Under the pieces are notes generated by a model, which saw only the letters and a list, made by a program, of their open reading frames with translations, was not told the DNA's origin and searched no databases. A stretch of 64,000 nucleotides of DNA from Phialocephala subalpina. Taxonomy: Eukaryota; Ascomycota; Leotiomycetes; Helotiales; Mollisiaceae. Numbering within the stretch: position 1 is the first letter of the stretch; every line of letters begins with the position of its first letter. Location of the stretch: assembly GCA_900073065.1 (NCBI GenBank), contig FJOG01000016.1, forward strand, positions 976,461-1,040,460, written 5' to 3'. Below, one piece after another: positions 1 to 14,693 of the stretch. A program made the position numbers and the translations under genes.

Positions 1-927
1 TAGGCATGTCCCCCGCAAGGTACAAAAGTACAGACACCTCATCGTATCAACTCTGCGCTGCTCATGACCTGCCAGGCTGCCAGGCTGGTTGCTAGCATGA
101 TTATCTATTTCTTTTCACGTTTTATCTTTATCTGATCTTTGCAGACCTGCTGTCTTCTCTCCCTTCATCATCTTATCTATGTACGTCAAACGCCAAATTT
201 CACTCGTGTCAGCAAGAGCCCAGCATCCCACTTTGAGGATCCACGTTTTGCTGAGGGAGATCACCCCTAGCCCTGCATGCCAAAACTAGGTCGTCCTCCC
301 CGCAATCTCGAATCGAACACGCCAAACAAGCCAAAGCAAGCCCAGCCCGCGTTGCTCCCTTCGATCATCTTTTCTTTTTTCTCTTCAGGGCCTGACTCCT
401 GCTGTCGATAACTACGAGGGTACTCCTCGACATCGGAGCGCCACCTAGACGCTCAGTCATTCACCGCCAGCGCCACCAACGTACCGAGGTATCCTGTACC
501 TAGATCTCCAGCATTGCCTTCCAGGTCTGTCAGCGCCATCTGTCAACTGATCAGTGGAGCCGAGTGAGAAAGCTGGGGCGGTTTCGGTGCAGGACGGTCC
601 GGTCACTTCGCAACAGGCCAACACCATTGGTGCCTCACGTCCACTTCAACCCCAAAATCCACAGTTCGACCTTCCAGACTGCAGCTCTCATTTGATCTCT
701 GCAAGTCTGCCTGTCTCTCTTGATCAGAGATACGGCAACGCAACGCAGGCACAGAATTAAAGCAGGTTAGCGATTCTGGCCGACGGAATGCGCTCATCGG
801 CCTTTATGATGTAACGATCCTATTTGCTCGACACACGCCCACCCCTCCCCGCCATTGTTTTTTTCCTGCTTCGTTCATCATGTCCGGCAGGCCGCAAGTT
901 GGCATAGAACGACTCCCAGCACGTCGC
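1..927 (+). promoter_or_regulatory. Upstream region and probable leader of the Zn2Cys6 regulator gene
   Basis: No protein family is recognisable here. The stretch is rich in C/T runs (for example around 355-390), as is common in fungal promoters and leaders. Short open frames exist but show no splice support or domain content. I read it as promoter plus 5' untranslated region of the gene that starts at 928. Confidence 0.35.
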
Positions 928-3714
<2,787 letters not shown>

Positions 3715-4430
3715 GAAGATGACGGGTTGTAAAAAAGAAGGAGGAAATGGGATGGGATGGAATGCATCTGCGGTATAGCGAGCGAGCGACTGGTTTGGAG
3801 TTTGGATCGGATCTCATCTGCTCGGGCAATCATGGTCGGTCACGAAGGCATGATCTATCTATGTTGATATCGGGATCCCATTTTCTGGTCAAACAGCTGG
3901 CTAGCTGGCAAGGCGTCATGGATACGAAACTGGGTTTGGACGGCACTTTCATCATACTATCTATCTATTGTATAAAACCAAATCAAATATTTCGATTCTC
4001 ATGCACTCACTGCATCACTCACAAACTCACGCACTCAGGTTCACTGATTTTTTTCGTCTCATACGGACTCGGAGCAAGGCGCCCCTTTTCAACACCCATG
4101 TATCGCAAGCGAGAATGAAAAAGGGGCCCATCGTCTCCCATTCGACAGTTTCTCACCGGAATCAATCCACTGGGTTTCAAATCCTTTTTTCAAATCGTCA
4201 ATTCTTTCATCAACCACCTCTCAATGCTTCTCATCTGCCGAATAAATTTTCCAAGCCTCCTAGAACCCACTTCCCGCACCGAATCTCATCACCTCACATC
4301 CGAAATAGTCTTGCGAGTGGCGCCCACCGCCCAAGGATGAACCCTTCCGCGCATTCAGGCTTCTTATCTTTCTCACCATCACGTGTGTCCACATTTTCAA
4401 TCCCCCCAAAAAGCTTTCGGTCCGACTTCC

Positions 4431-4509
4431 CCCCATTTTCAAGGAAGCATATGCGGGGTCATCGAATTGGTGGTTCGCTCCTGTATTTCACCCGCATTTT
4501 TACCCACCT
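4431..4509 (+). repeat. Dispersed repeat, copy A (partner at 16598-16678)
   Basis: About 80 bases align with 16598-16678 in the same orientation at roughly 75-80% identity by eye. Shared blocks are CATTTTCAAG, ATGCGGGGTCATC, TATTTCACCCGCATTTT and ACCCACC. Both copies lie in gene-free repeat-rich DNA, which suggests a fragment of an old mobile element. The family is not recognised. Confidence 0.55.
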
Positions 4510-4512
4510 TTC

Positions 4513-5101
4513 ATCAATCTTATTCCCAAGAGCATAATTCACAAATTACACTCTTGCACTTGAGGTGTGGGCGGATCACAGGGGCGCTGACCGCTTCTCG
4601 ATTCGGTATTCTGCCATAGCCAATTTATACTCGAAATCGCGATCGTATTTCTAATCGCAATTATAAATGTGACAGGCCAGCTATGAATCAACAGCTTCGA
4701 TTCAATCTAGCGTATCTGTTCTTAGAATACAAGACGAGGAGGAAAGAGCGTAGGTAGGGAAAACCCTTAAAACAAGTAAAACACTCTAACCAAGCTAACG
4801 GCCGCATCACGTGCACAGCTGATGTGAGAACCAGTCTATGACAATAAATGCAAATATTAAGCAAACTACGTAATTTCGAAAACATATAATAAAACTAATT
4901 AAACGTTATTTATGCATTACTTTTTAAGTAGTTTAAATTAATAGAAGTTGCGCAATTAATTGATCTATACAAGTATTAATTTTGGTGTTCTTATGAGTAA
5001 GCATACTAAGCCTAAAATGAATTGTTTAATCACGTGGGACACTGGAAGTTCAAGAGTGTGATTGTGATTACGAAGGTACACTCTTGGGAATAGGATTGAC
5101 G
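4513..5101. repeat. Imperfect terminal inverted repeats enclosing AT-rich DNA
   Basis: The arm at 4513-4563 is similar to the reverse complement of 5047-5101. Shared blocks are TCAATC(T/C)TATTCCCAAGAG and CACTCTTG(C/A)ACTT, with a few indels between them. The ~480 bp between the arms is AT-rich with no coding potential. This looks like a degenerate non-autonomous DNA element; the true ends are unclear and could extend outward. Confidence 0.4.
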
Positions 5102-5337
5102 ATAGTGCAGATCAACGCCTCATTTAGGTAGGCAGCACTTTTTAACGACGTGCGGCTGTGATTTTGAAGGGTGTAAACGGAGTTGATTCTTCTAAATCTA
5201 CGTGAGAATTCCTCTTATGGAAGGAGCTTCGAACTAGCTGACGAAGAAAACGTGATGTCACGTGCTGGATATCACACGACGTCTACTTCCTTCATTTCTC
5301 ATCAACAACGAAACTGAACAGTCACCGCCACTGCATC

Positions 5338-6426
5338 ATGCTTCGAAATCGCTGCAAACTTTACGTTGGTTCAGACGGACCACGCAACTCGCCTCCGCTC
5401 AACTTCCTTTCCCTTCCCCGCGAAATCCGCGATGAAATCTACGAGTTAGCCCTTGTATCGACATCCCCCATCATTGTCTGGAAAGGCCACTGGAAATATC
5501 ACCCTTCTTACGAGATCCCCGGACCGGAATTCAATGCTGATGGGTCGTGGACGGGGCCGCACCTCTGTATCAACGTCCGCTGGCGATGGACTGACGAAGA
5601 AGCCATATCAGCAAGCCTTCGAGCTCTGGATTTGAATATTATTTTCTGTAATAAGACCGTGAGCCACGAGGCAGCTCAAGTATTCTATGCGAAGAATACG
5701 TTTTCTTTCATGGGATGGCACAATTGGGATCTCATTGTCTCGTGGCTAGAAGCGATTGGTCCGACGAATCGAAACTCCCTTGTTTCGATGGAAATAAGTG
5801 CATATCGGCCGGATCCCGCCTGGCAACGTTCGAGCGGTGAGAGAATCAAAGAGCCAAGTGGATTCACGATGGAGGACGTGTACCCACGACATCCTTACTT
5901 ACAACTTCCTACCACCGAAGACCGTTTACCATGTGGTCGGGTTGATAACATAAACCCGTCTGTCGAGACAATATTCGTACTACTTGGCCAGAAGACATCG
6001 GAGCAAAAAGCTACTATTGTTATGCGTCTCCCCGGGTTCTCGTATCCAGGAGCAAGGTCACCACGCACTCGTGACGATTGCTGTCCGGAAAATGGCTGGT
6101 ATAGCATGGATCTGCCGAATCTGATAGAGAAATCCCGGTCCCTTCACGCACAGCAAGTCGAGGTACTCTGGAAAGGGGAGGATTGCCGAAAAGAACTTGA
6201 AGATCAGCAAGAAATTATGGAAGGCATCGGATGGCAAGTAAACGTATTGCCAGCCGCGGAGGACGAACTTCATCCTAACCCCGAGTATCATGGTTGCCAT
6301 CCTACTATGGACGAGTGGAGAATTGCAAAGTATGTTCTGAGGAGGAAAAAGCTGACGGAACCACTTTGTGCTGAGGATCCGTGTCCTCACAGCCATGTAT
6401 CTCTCGACGACTCACGGTATAACTAA
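5338..6426 (+). CDS. F-box/2EXR-like domain protein (uncharacterised)
   Basis: A single-exon gene of 362 residues. The motif LNFLSLPREIRDEIYELAL at about residues 22-40 is the signature of the F-box-like/2EXR N-terminal motif found in a very large, lineage-expanded family of ascomycete proteins. Some members may act as substrate adaptors, but most have no assigned function. The rest is globular, with a VFYAKNTFSF stretch near residue 115 that is usual after this motif (cell after 'inetc...vFy..N.f'). No signal peptide or membrane segment is visible. The start at 5338 has ~30 bases of leader with CATCA spacing and no competing upstream ATG in frame. Substrate or partner is unknown. Confidence 0.75.
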   Translation: MLRNRCKLYVGSDGPRNSPPLNFLSLPREIRDEIYELALVSTSPIIVWKGHWKYHPSYEIPGPEFNADGSWTGPHLCINVRWRWTDEEAISASLRALDLNIIFCNKTVSHEAAQVFYAKNTFSFMGWHNWDLIVSWLEAIGPTNRNSLVSMEISAYRPDPAWQRSSGERIKEPSGFTMEDVYPRHPYLQLPTTEDRLPCGRVDNINPSVETIFVLLGQKTSEQKATIVMRLPGFSYPGARSPRTRDDCCPENGWYSMDLPNLIEKSRSLHAQQVEVLWKGEDCRKELEDQQEIMEGIGWQVNVLPAAEDELHPNPEYHGCHPTMDEWRIAKYVLRRKKLTEPLCAEDPCPHSHVSLDDSRYN

Positions 6427-6946
6427 TGTCTGAGCAGCTTTCTCGACTATAATAGATCAATGCATATTTGCAGAGCAAGCTTCAGTCTCTTCCGATAATC
6501 CTACGTGAAAACCGTTTATTTGTTGAAATAGATTAAACTGGCGTAACATGAGACTGAACGAGCGAATCAGCTTTTAGCATCTACGTGTTGCCATAATGTT
6601 CTGGAATATAATATATATCGATTAAGGGTTGAACTTAGGAAGTATCCAATATATCACGTTTAGATTTTTGTTTGCAGGTACGTGAAGTAGTAATTTCTTG
6701 AATGACTGTAAAGTAGAAAAATCAAGATATGTCTCCATAGGCGCTTTTGAAAAAAAGGTCGGAAATAGCAAAATCTCCCCAAAGCGGATTTTAAAGACGA
6801 CAAAAATACGAAACAATCCATCTTATACCATTGAAACTAACAGCTTTCAGAATACCTTCTCTCACCAAGTTCTCGGACATTCTGGCCGTTCTTAACAGGT
6901 GTTCCAAGACCACTTCCCGCTTCAGTTCGGTGCATAAGTGAAATCG
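6427..6946. other. Intergenic, AT-rich
   Basis: Some 520 bases of AT-rich DNA with no gene seen. It is probably the 3' region of the F-box-like gene and the promoter of the HET gene. Short open frames on both strands have no family resemblance. Confidence 0.4.
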
Positions 6947-8740
6947 ATGTCCAAAGTTGACAATACGAACGTACAAAATCTAGGTCGGCGCGTTGTCGAA
7001 GCACCTTCCGCACAAACACTACCAGAATACCTGATAGATATTGTGGATATGTGTGTCGTTCGGAGCCCAACTGAATCTCCCAGATATGCAGCCCTGAGTT
7101 ACGTCTGGGGACAAATAACTGGCACGTTAGAGACTCGAAAATCAAACCTAGAGCAACTATGTTGATACGGAGCCCTCGAATCAGAAGAGTACCGAAAAGT
7201 CATCCCAAAGACGATTCGAAACGCCGTAGAACTGTGCCAATCGATTCAAGTCCGCTACCTATGGGTCGATCGGCTCTGTATAATTCAGGACAGCGAAGAC
7301 ATCATGCACGACCAGATCGCCATCATGGGCAAAATATACGAAGCGTCCTACTTCACCATCATCGCTGCGGACGGCAGCAACGCAGACTACCGCCTCCCCA
7401 GCATAGGCAGCTCGCCGCGGCACCACAAGCCCGATTTCACTCTGACGTTCTCGCCGAGCGTGCAGTTTTTCGCGATCAAGTACAGCGAATCGGAAGACAG
7501 TCCGTGGCATCGGAGGGCGTGGACGTTTCAAGAGCGAGCCTTCTCGCCCCGGACTCTCGTTTTCCACGACCAGACCGTATACTGGCAGTGCGAATCGAGC
7601 TCAGCGCAGGAGTGTTGCTCAGCGGACGATGATGGCGAGTACTTTGCCCAGACGGCTTCGAGTTGGTCGTACAAAAACAGCCACAGTGGGCGAAACATGG
7701 AATTCCCTGCCTTTGCGATATATCCCTCGAACGCGACGCAACACTCGCCGGTCCCGGACCTAGAGTCGTACTGGAGTTTCGTCGAGGGATACTCCCGCAG
7801 GAAACTATCCTACAAGAGCGATGCCGAGAGAGCATTCAGTGCAATCATCAATGAGTTTAGTCGCTCTTTTGAAGGTGGATTCTTCTACGGAATCCCCGCG
7901 CTGTTATTCGATTACTCTCTCCTGTGGTCTTTTGTGCCTGGAACGGCCAGAAAACGAAGAGAAGGGTTTCCGAGCTGGTCTTGGCTAGGATGGGACGCAC
8001 CGGTGTATCTGTCTCCGTTCGCAATCCAGCTGGGGGAGATGTGGAAACCCATCGAATCTCGGCGTCTCGGGCGGCGGACGAGCTCGAGCATTGGACGTAT
8101 CTGGACGCCATTGACGAAATGGTATCGGACCCAGAAAGACGGGAAGCAGGTTTTAATCTCCAATTCGCACTCTGAGCTCAAAAATCCCTCACTTTCACAC
8201 TTGAGTTCGATTTCGTACGTGGGTACGCCTTTCCGACCGCCAAAGATCGAGCCTCGGGATGTGACTGAAAAATTAGATGGAGGATGGGCTGCTTATTATT
8301 TTTTTTAGTTTTTTATGCATTTGTATTTCGAGAACATGGAATTTCTTCATCCGTTCATAGTTGATCCGACGACGTCACCCATCAAGAGAACCAGCAAGTG
8401 GATATCACTTACAGCACTTGACGCGCAGCGAGAAGCGCTGACATTCGACCCGTCGCCTTTCCTATCTCAGGGTTGGGACATGTACCACTCGGTATACTTC
8501 ACCCACGACAAGTGGCCAACGTTACGATTCCTCCATCCCTTTCCCGTCGTGGATAATGCGGAGAGCCAGGTGGACAGCAGCGAATGCTGGGAGCCATATC
8601 TTGAATTTCAAGCACGTTCTTACACCCTCAAAGCAGTTGAAATAGAAGAAGATACCAAACAGGTAACCGTATTTCTCGAGCACGACCCTTTCCCCGGCAA
8701 ACTGATTGGAGTTCTCTATCCCGATTCACAGGAGCAGCCC
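6947..8740 (+). pseudogene. HET-domain (heterokaryon incompatibility) gene, N-terminal part, disrupted
   Basis: HET proteins trigger cell death after fusion of genetically unlike hyphae. One frame is followed from about 6947 to 8740. The HET core is clear: YAALSYVWG, then KTIRNAVELCQ, YLWVDRLCIIQD, MGKIYEASYFTIIAADG and later WHRRAWTFQERAFSPR, then GFPSWSWLGWD further on. Two stop codons interrupt the same frame: TGA at 7163-7165, which would be CGA (Arg) before a C-to-T change, and TAG at 8306-8308 inside a T-rich run. From 8741 the frame enters the LTR of a copia retrotransposon. The missing C-terminus is found at 14694-14990. I judge the gene dead. The upstream start is uncertain; 6947 is the first in-frame ATG found. 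Confidence 0.8.
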
Positions 8741-8925
8741 TGTCAGTTGCTGGTCACGTGTAGTGGGTCAAACTCTCATTCCATATGGAGTATAGTTCAG
8801 GGGTAATCTCGCAGACTCTTATATCCTCACTCTCCTCCCTAGCTAGCTCCCCGAGACTTAATAATACGATCTTTTACCCATAATATGATACTTAGACCTC
8901 GTAGCATCTAATAGTTATAAGCCCG
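8741..8925 (+). repeat. 5' LTR of the copia element
   Basis: It begins TGTCAGTTGC and matches the 3' LTR through to AAGCCCG near 8925. The match includes long identical blocks such as TCTCGCAGACTCTTATATCC (around 8806-8826). A TATA-like run and an AATAATA motif lie in its second half. Confidence 0.85.
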
Positions 8926-9287
8926 GAATTCCCCAAGGCTTGATCACCAAAATAACCGCATATTTGGCCTACCCGGTAAAACACCGAAATCTGTCTCTTT
9001 CGACCACCTCTACCAAAACAGTCAACGATTGCCTGATTAGTAGCGTTTGCGACTACGAGGAGTTGTCCGTCGTATACCCACACTTCATTAGAAAATCTGC
9101 GAGCTTGTTATCGCGACCATAGAGCAAAATGGCAGAAGTAAAGCCTATTCCGGTGATTTTGACCGGAGGGGCCACGTACATCAAATAGAGAGAAGTTATA
9201 AAGACGAGAGCAAACAAGGAAAATCTATAGAAGTATATCGACCCGAATACACTTTAAAACCAACTTCTAAAGCTAGTTTAGCCACTA

Positions 9288-12200
9288 ATGCCAGTGCCAG
9301 TAGATATCAAAGCAAACATTATAATTACGCCGTTAATTACACCCACGGAAGACGGTCGAGTAACGCCAAAGGGCGCGAGAATAGTCTCTTTGACTAAGAA
9401 AGCTAAATTCTCGGACTTAGACGCAGACGAAAAAGAGGAGTTAAAATTACTCAAGGAAACTTGATCATATGAGCTTAAGACCTACTACCGGCAAAGCGAG
9501 GCCTACAGAGGCTTAAAAGCAATTATCCAGGCTTCTATCGACTACAAATACTTGCTCTATACGTTTAACTGCGAAACGCCTTAGTATATAATGCACAATT
9601 TGAAGTTGGAAGTTGCCCCGTTAAATCGAGCGCAAAAAGGTAAGATCTTAGAGAGATAGAAGAAGCTTAAGACCACAGTAAAATCGTCGATAGATCTCGA
9701 GTCGTGGCTAAGAGAGTAATACTCTACATACGACGAGAGTATCGCGCTAAAAATCCCCGATATAATCGATGATTCAAGACCGCACTATGATTTCCTTTAA
9801 GCAGTTTATTTAATTGCACTTACTTTTGCGAATATGATAAAAAAAGAGCTACTAATGGAAACAATACTATAGACGTTCAAAGAACTTTTGCGTCTCTATT
9901 AACAATAGCGTAAGAACACTTTAAATCGACCGAGAGTTCGAAGGGTGCAATATACCTACTCGACTACCGACAATAAAGAGCAATAACAACAATAGCCTAC
10001 TTTCAATGGACAAACGGGGAGAGACTACGAGAATACACCTTGCATATATACCGCAATCCACTAGTTCAAAGACTACTTATATATCATAGAAAACAAGCGG
10101 AAACCAAGTTAGAAACTAAACTCGAACATTTAGAAACAAATAGACGAGAAAATGGAAAACAACTAGAAAGTCCAAAGGAAAGTCGATTAGCTACGCAAGA
10201 AGGCCAATAAACAGCAAAACGCAAAGACTACATTACTTTAACCTCTTGCGGAAAGCTTAAAGCGTAAGCCCCCGATATTAGTCTCGAAATCTAGAGATAC
10301 GGTGTTCCCGGTGCTGCCAAACTATTGCGCTGTAAATATTAACGATAATGAATTTAACGCTAGTGAACTAGTCGACAATAGCCAGCTTACTGACAATAGC
10401 AACTCGGCCTACAACGTGGACGCCACCTCATCGTTTAAAGCACTTGACGCGCTTATAAACAGTATTATTTTGGACTCTAGTGCTACGTGCCACGTAGGAA
10501 ACAATGAAGACAGATTCGAGAACTTTATCCCTGCCGCTATCGGAGAAACGCTCGGAATAAGCAATAGCGCGACTACGGTTTATAACTGGGGAAATATTAC
10601 GATTTTGGTCCAATGTCCGAGTTACTCAAAAAGAAAGAAGATTACTATTACAAACGTTGCTTTTTATCCTAATTTCCCGCTCACTATTATTAGTCTCCGT
10701 TTGCTTAAGGCCAAAGGCATCATATAAGACATGGAAAACGAGCTACTTAAATGCGCTAATAGCATAATATACTAAACACTATTTCGGGAAAACCAATAAG
10801 TATTAGAATATAACCCGCCATCTTTTAAACCAAACCACGTTATCAATTGGGTAGATAATCACGTTTACACTGCGCAGAATTCGCGTCAACCTCTCCGCGC
10901 GGCAAAAGCTACGACTAAGAAGTGGCATGGCCGAATAAGGCACCTGTATATAGAGGCACTCTCTCACTTACCGCAATAGGCAATCAGTTGTAAGATCACG
11001 ACCCACGAACTTAGTTATATCTGCGAAGTCTATAGACTCGCTAAAGCTTACGAAATCGTCTCTCGTAGACCAATAAAACGAAGACGTCACCCTTATTACC
11101 GCATTACTAGTAATTAGATTTATATAGAGGAAAGCGATAAAGACAAGTCCAAAATCTTCTATCTCTATTGCGACGTTTATTAAATGAATTACGTCTTCTC
11201 GCTCTCAAATCTCAAATAAGCAACTATTATCACTTGCGTTAAATACTTTATAAAATAAGTTAAACGGAGGTGGAGTTTCCAAGTAGTGATTATCAAAATC
11301 GATAGATAGACTTCACTTAATGGAGGTTAACACGAGCTAATTAACGAAGAAAGTATTACCGTCGAGCTCACTTCTCTTAATACACACGACTAAAACGGCC
11401 TTGCGGAGCGTACTAGGGGGGTGATTATAAGTAGAACACGTGCTATGCATATTGGCGCTAACCTCCCTCCGAATATATTTCCAGAGTCTTATTGTACGGC
11501 AGGCTATTTACTGAATAAATCACTAAATAAACGTTTAAGATAGATGTTACCTTTAGCGTTTCTTTAGAAGTAGGTGGGAATAGAGAGCCATTTGCCGCAA
11601 GTTGCACATTTTAAAGTCTTTAGTTGTAGGGCCTACCCTTTCATTAAGAACCGTTCGAAGCTTAATAAACTTAGTTTAAGAGCGCATATAGACTACTTAA
11701 TTGAATATAAATCTACGAATATCTTCCGCATATAGATACTATTATTAAGACGCGCTATCTCGATTAGAGACGTGACTTTTGATAAAGACACTTTTTACGA
11801 CTTTACGCTTAATAGGAAGCTCATCGAACTAAAAGTCATACAAATCTAAGAAATCATCGAAATCATTGAAATAGACGATCTTTTAAACGCGAGCTACGAA
11901 TTGTATAAGCACGAATATTAGTTAAACGCTCATACTAAGGGTGCTGGAATTACTTATAAGGCTAGTATCGAGAAGCCTAGAGATACGATTATTGTCTAAC
12001 CATTTTAGCTACTTACGCTAAAACTATTACTAGAGCCATTACCAGAGTTAGAGCCATCACCAGAGCAAGACAACCAAGTCTTAGACTCCTTAGACAATCT
12101 TCCAACTACTGATAACCTCACTAGAGACCATTAAATAGAGCGTGCGGAAAGCCCGTCGACCGTCTTAGCAAATGTAGGAAATGATGCATTAAACGTAAGA

Positions 12201-14189
12201 AATGCACCTATATTAGTACTTATACTAACGCCGTCAAATAACTAACACGCTAATAGCTAAACTACACCTCGATCGAGTCAAGCTCCTCCTCGTCGATTAA
12301 TTAAATCTCCAGATTCCCTCGCTTTAATAGGCCTTAGCTACTCTCAGCTTAGTAAGACGCGACAAATAAATATTCGAACTAATATTCGAAATCCAGAGAT
12401 TTCCACCAAAAACATCGAGACCGGAAAACGCGTTAGACTTATAATTACTTACGACTACGGCAAACGCAAAGGGAAACAGGAAAGATACGCTATACTGGTT
12501 AATAACCTCCATGAGAACTCTGTGTTTTACGTCACTATGGCAGAGATGCCACGTGCCCTCTATATTAGATTGCACCGGAGTAAGCTGCCATTAAAACCTC
12601 GAAATTATCAGGAAATATTACGCTACTCGTACTGCGCAGAGTTCGAAGTAGCAATGGAAAAGGAATGGAGCACGCTCTAAAAGAAAGGAACGTTCGAAGA
12701 AGTACTAATTAAGACCGCAAACAAAGTTAGCATTAAACCGATTCCATTGATGTAAGTGCTAGACTACAAGTTCGACGACGATAGTTATCTCTTGAAACAT
12801 AAGGCACGTCTTGTAGCGCGCGGAGACCTTTAATAGAGTGATCGAGACGAAGTTTACGCTACTACTTTGGCCTTACGGGTCTTTCGAATGCTAATTGCAA
12901 TTGCGGTATACTTTAACCTGGAAATAGAGCAATTCGATGCTATTAATGCGTTTACGAACTCTCGAATGGATAAAGAGACTTACGTCGAGTTGCCGGATAG
13001 AAAAAAGAAGCTTAAATACGTACTACGTTGCTAAATGGCGCTTTACGGCTTCGATATATTACCGCTACTATAGTTTAACGACTTTAGCGCGTCCATGAAA
13101 TCGTTCGGTCTTAAACCGGTACCGGAGTGTTCGTGCTTATTCACGGACGGTAAAGTAATAGTATTCTTTTACGTCGACGATATTTATATACTCTACTATC
13201 GGAAAGAACGTGTTCGGTATAAGGAAGTGAGATTTCTTTTACTAGAGAAATACGAGATGCGCGAAATGGGTAAATTGAAGTAGTTTCTAAGTATACGCGT
13301 AGTTAGAGATAAGACACAACGGAAAATATGGCTCTATTAGGACTCCTACATAGAGAATATGTGCAGGAAGTTTGCGGTAGATACAAAAGGCCCATTTCCC
13401 AAAGTTCCGATCGACTTTACCGTCAAACTACGACTATATAATAGAAAGGCAATTACTCATTAGATTATAGCTTACTAATAGCGGATTAGCTCGACGACTT
13501 ACTCGATAACGATTTCCCGCCCCGATATAACGTGGATCACTAAAGAACTAGCCACTTTCAATTAAAACTCGAGCCTTAATCACCGCGAGGCTACGGAACG
13601 GCTCTTGCAATATCTCTACGGCACTCGTTACTTGGCGCTACAATTTGGAGGAACAGACACCGAGTTTATCGATAGAGAGCTTATCTTTCGCGCTGTTAGT
13701 AACGCGTCTTTTGCGGACGACGTAGCAACGCGCCGTAGTACCCAAGGCTTCCTTTTCCAAGTTCTCGGAGGCACAGTAGACTAGAAAAGCAGTAAACAAG
13801 ACTCAGTTTCCACGTCGACTACGGAGGCAAAGCTGAAAGCTGTCTCAGCGTGCGCGTCGTGGCTCATGTAGTAGTAGCGGCTATTCGATACAATTGAACT
13901 CGACCTACCCAACGACAACACTATTCTCTGTGATAACCTCCAGACTGTCCGTCTCATAGTGAAGGAGTCTCCGAAGTTAATCACGAAATTGCGGCACGTC
14001 GATATCCACTAGCACTAGCTACGCGAACAAATTGAGGCTGGAAATATCAATATTATCTGGACTAAAACAGTAAACATACCAGCAAACGGCCTCACTAAGC
14101 CACTGTCACGTCAAAAGCACGAATCTTTTGTTAAACAACTCAAACTCGTCGATATCGAACACTTAATGAACCCCAAAGGCAAAGCTTAA
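9288..14189 (+). pseudogene. copia gag-pol polyprotein, inactivated by many TAA/TAG codons
   Basis: A single frame runs from ATG 9288 to TAA 14187-14189 (about 1,630 codons) without an evident frameshift but with dozens of in-frame stops, almost all TAA or TAG. Landmarks in order: gag-like N-terminus; protease ILDSSATCHV (10470s); gag-pre-integrase WHGRIRHLYIEALSHLP (10920s); integrase NGLAERTRGVI (11390s); reverse transcriptase LLKHKARLVARGDL, FDAINAFTNS, ALYGFDI and FFYVDDIYIL (12790-13200); RNase H STTEAKLKAVSA, then TKLRHVDIH and ANGLTKPL (13810-14110). Stops fall where copia proteins carry Gln (CAA/CAG) or Trp (TGG), for example before FNDF and in VD-stop-KSSKQ. This is what CpA-to-TpA repeat-induced point mutation produces on both strands. 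The element cannot make its own proteins. Confidence 0.9.
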
Positions 14190-14492
14190 ACCGGTGCTAC
14201 TTAAATCGATCGATTTAAATTATTACTTTCTTTTATTAGTTCAATTAGAGTTAGTTACTGTTTATATACTCACTTCGAACCGATTATCTCCTTTATCACA
14301 CTAGACATCGATCTTACGCTCATTTTATATGTTTTAATGATACTAGTATCGATGTTTTAAGAAAACACTTCAATAAAAGTGGATCACTAGCTATTGGGTA
14401 TTATCACAGCAATTACGCGTTTACTTCTGTGAATAGTTTCACTTCTCTCCTATCTACCGTAGCAAGACTCGTTGCCTCTCGACTTGGGGGGG

Positions 14493-14673
14493 TGTATCAG
14501 TTGCTAGTTACGTGTAGTGGGTCAAACTCTCATTCTATATGGAGTATAGTTCAAGGGTAATCTCGCAGACTCTTATATCCTCACTCTCCTCCCTAGTTAG
14601 CTCCCCGAGACTTAATAATACGATCTTTTACCCATAATATGATGCCTAGACCTCGTAGCATCTGATAAGCCCG
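14493..14673 (+). repeat. 3' LTR of the copia element
   Basis: It starts TGTATCAGTTGC immediately after a G-rich polypurine tract and matches the 5' LTR to AAGCCCG. The differences from the 5' copy seen by eye are nearly all C/T or G/A transitions. The following ~20 bases (14674-14693) could be LTR end or host DNA. Confidence 0.85.
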
Positions 14674-14693
14674 TACTACTCCTGAACAGCAGC

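Larger units (their letters stand above)
3715..5337. other. Intergenic, with repeat remnants
   Basis: No gene is recognisable. Positions 3715-4100 are probably the 3' region of the regulator gene. From about 4430 the DNA contains a dispersed repeat and an inverted repeat (listed separately). Between about 4620 and 5000 it is strongly AT-rich, with many TA steps, as in repeat-induced point mutated DNA. The last ~100 bases are the leader of the gene at 5338. Confidence 0.5.
8741..14693 (+). mobile_element. Ty1/copia LTR retrotransposon inserted in the HET gene
   Basis: About 6 kb bounded by two direct repeats of ~180 bp (8741-8925 and 14493-14673) that differ by about seven transitions and small indels. 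A polypurine tract of seven or more G residues sits directly before the 3' LTR, which begins TGTATCAG. Inside, one reading frame carries gag, protease, integrase, reverse transcriptase and RNase H in copia order, with many stop codons. The 10-base string CTGTCAGTTG occurs at 8740-8749 and again right after the element at 14693-14702. It may be a target-site duplication or partly LTR sequence, so the ends are uncertain by about 20 bases. Confidence 0.9.

Noticed and set aside
3968..4537. 189-residue open frame
   Set aside because: Composition (Ser/His/Phe-rich), lack of domain or splice support and overlap with repeat DNA argue against a gene.
9288..14189. Reassigned TAA/TAG codons (alternative code) in the copia element
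   Set aside because: Stops also replace Trp (TGG to TAG), and TAA/TAG terminate all host genes nearby. CpA-to-TpA mutation explains the pattern without a new code.
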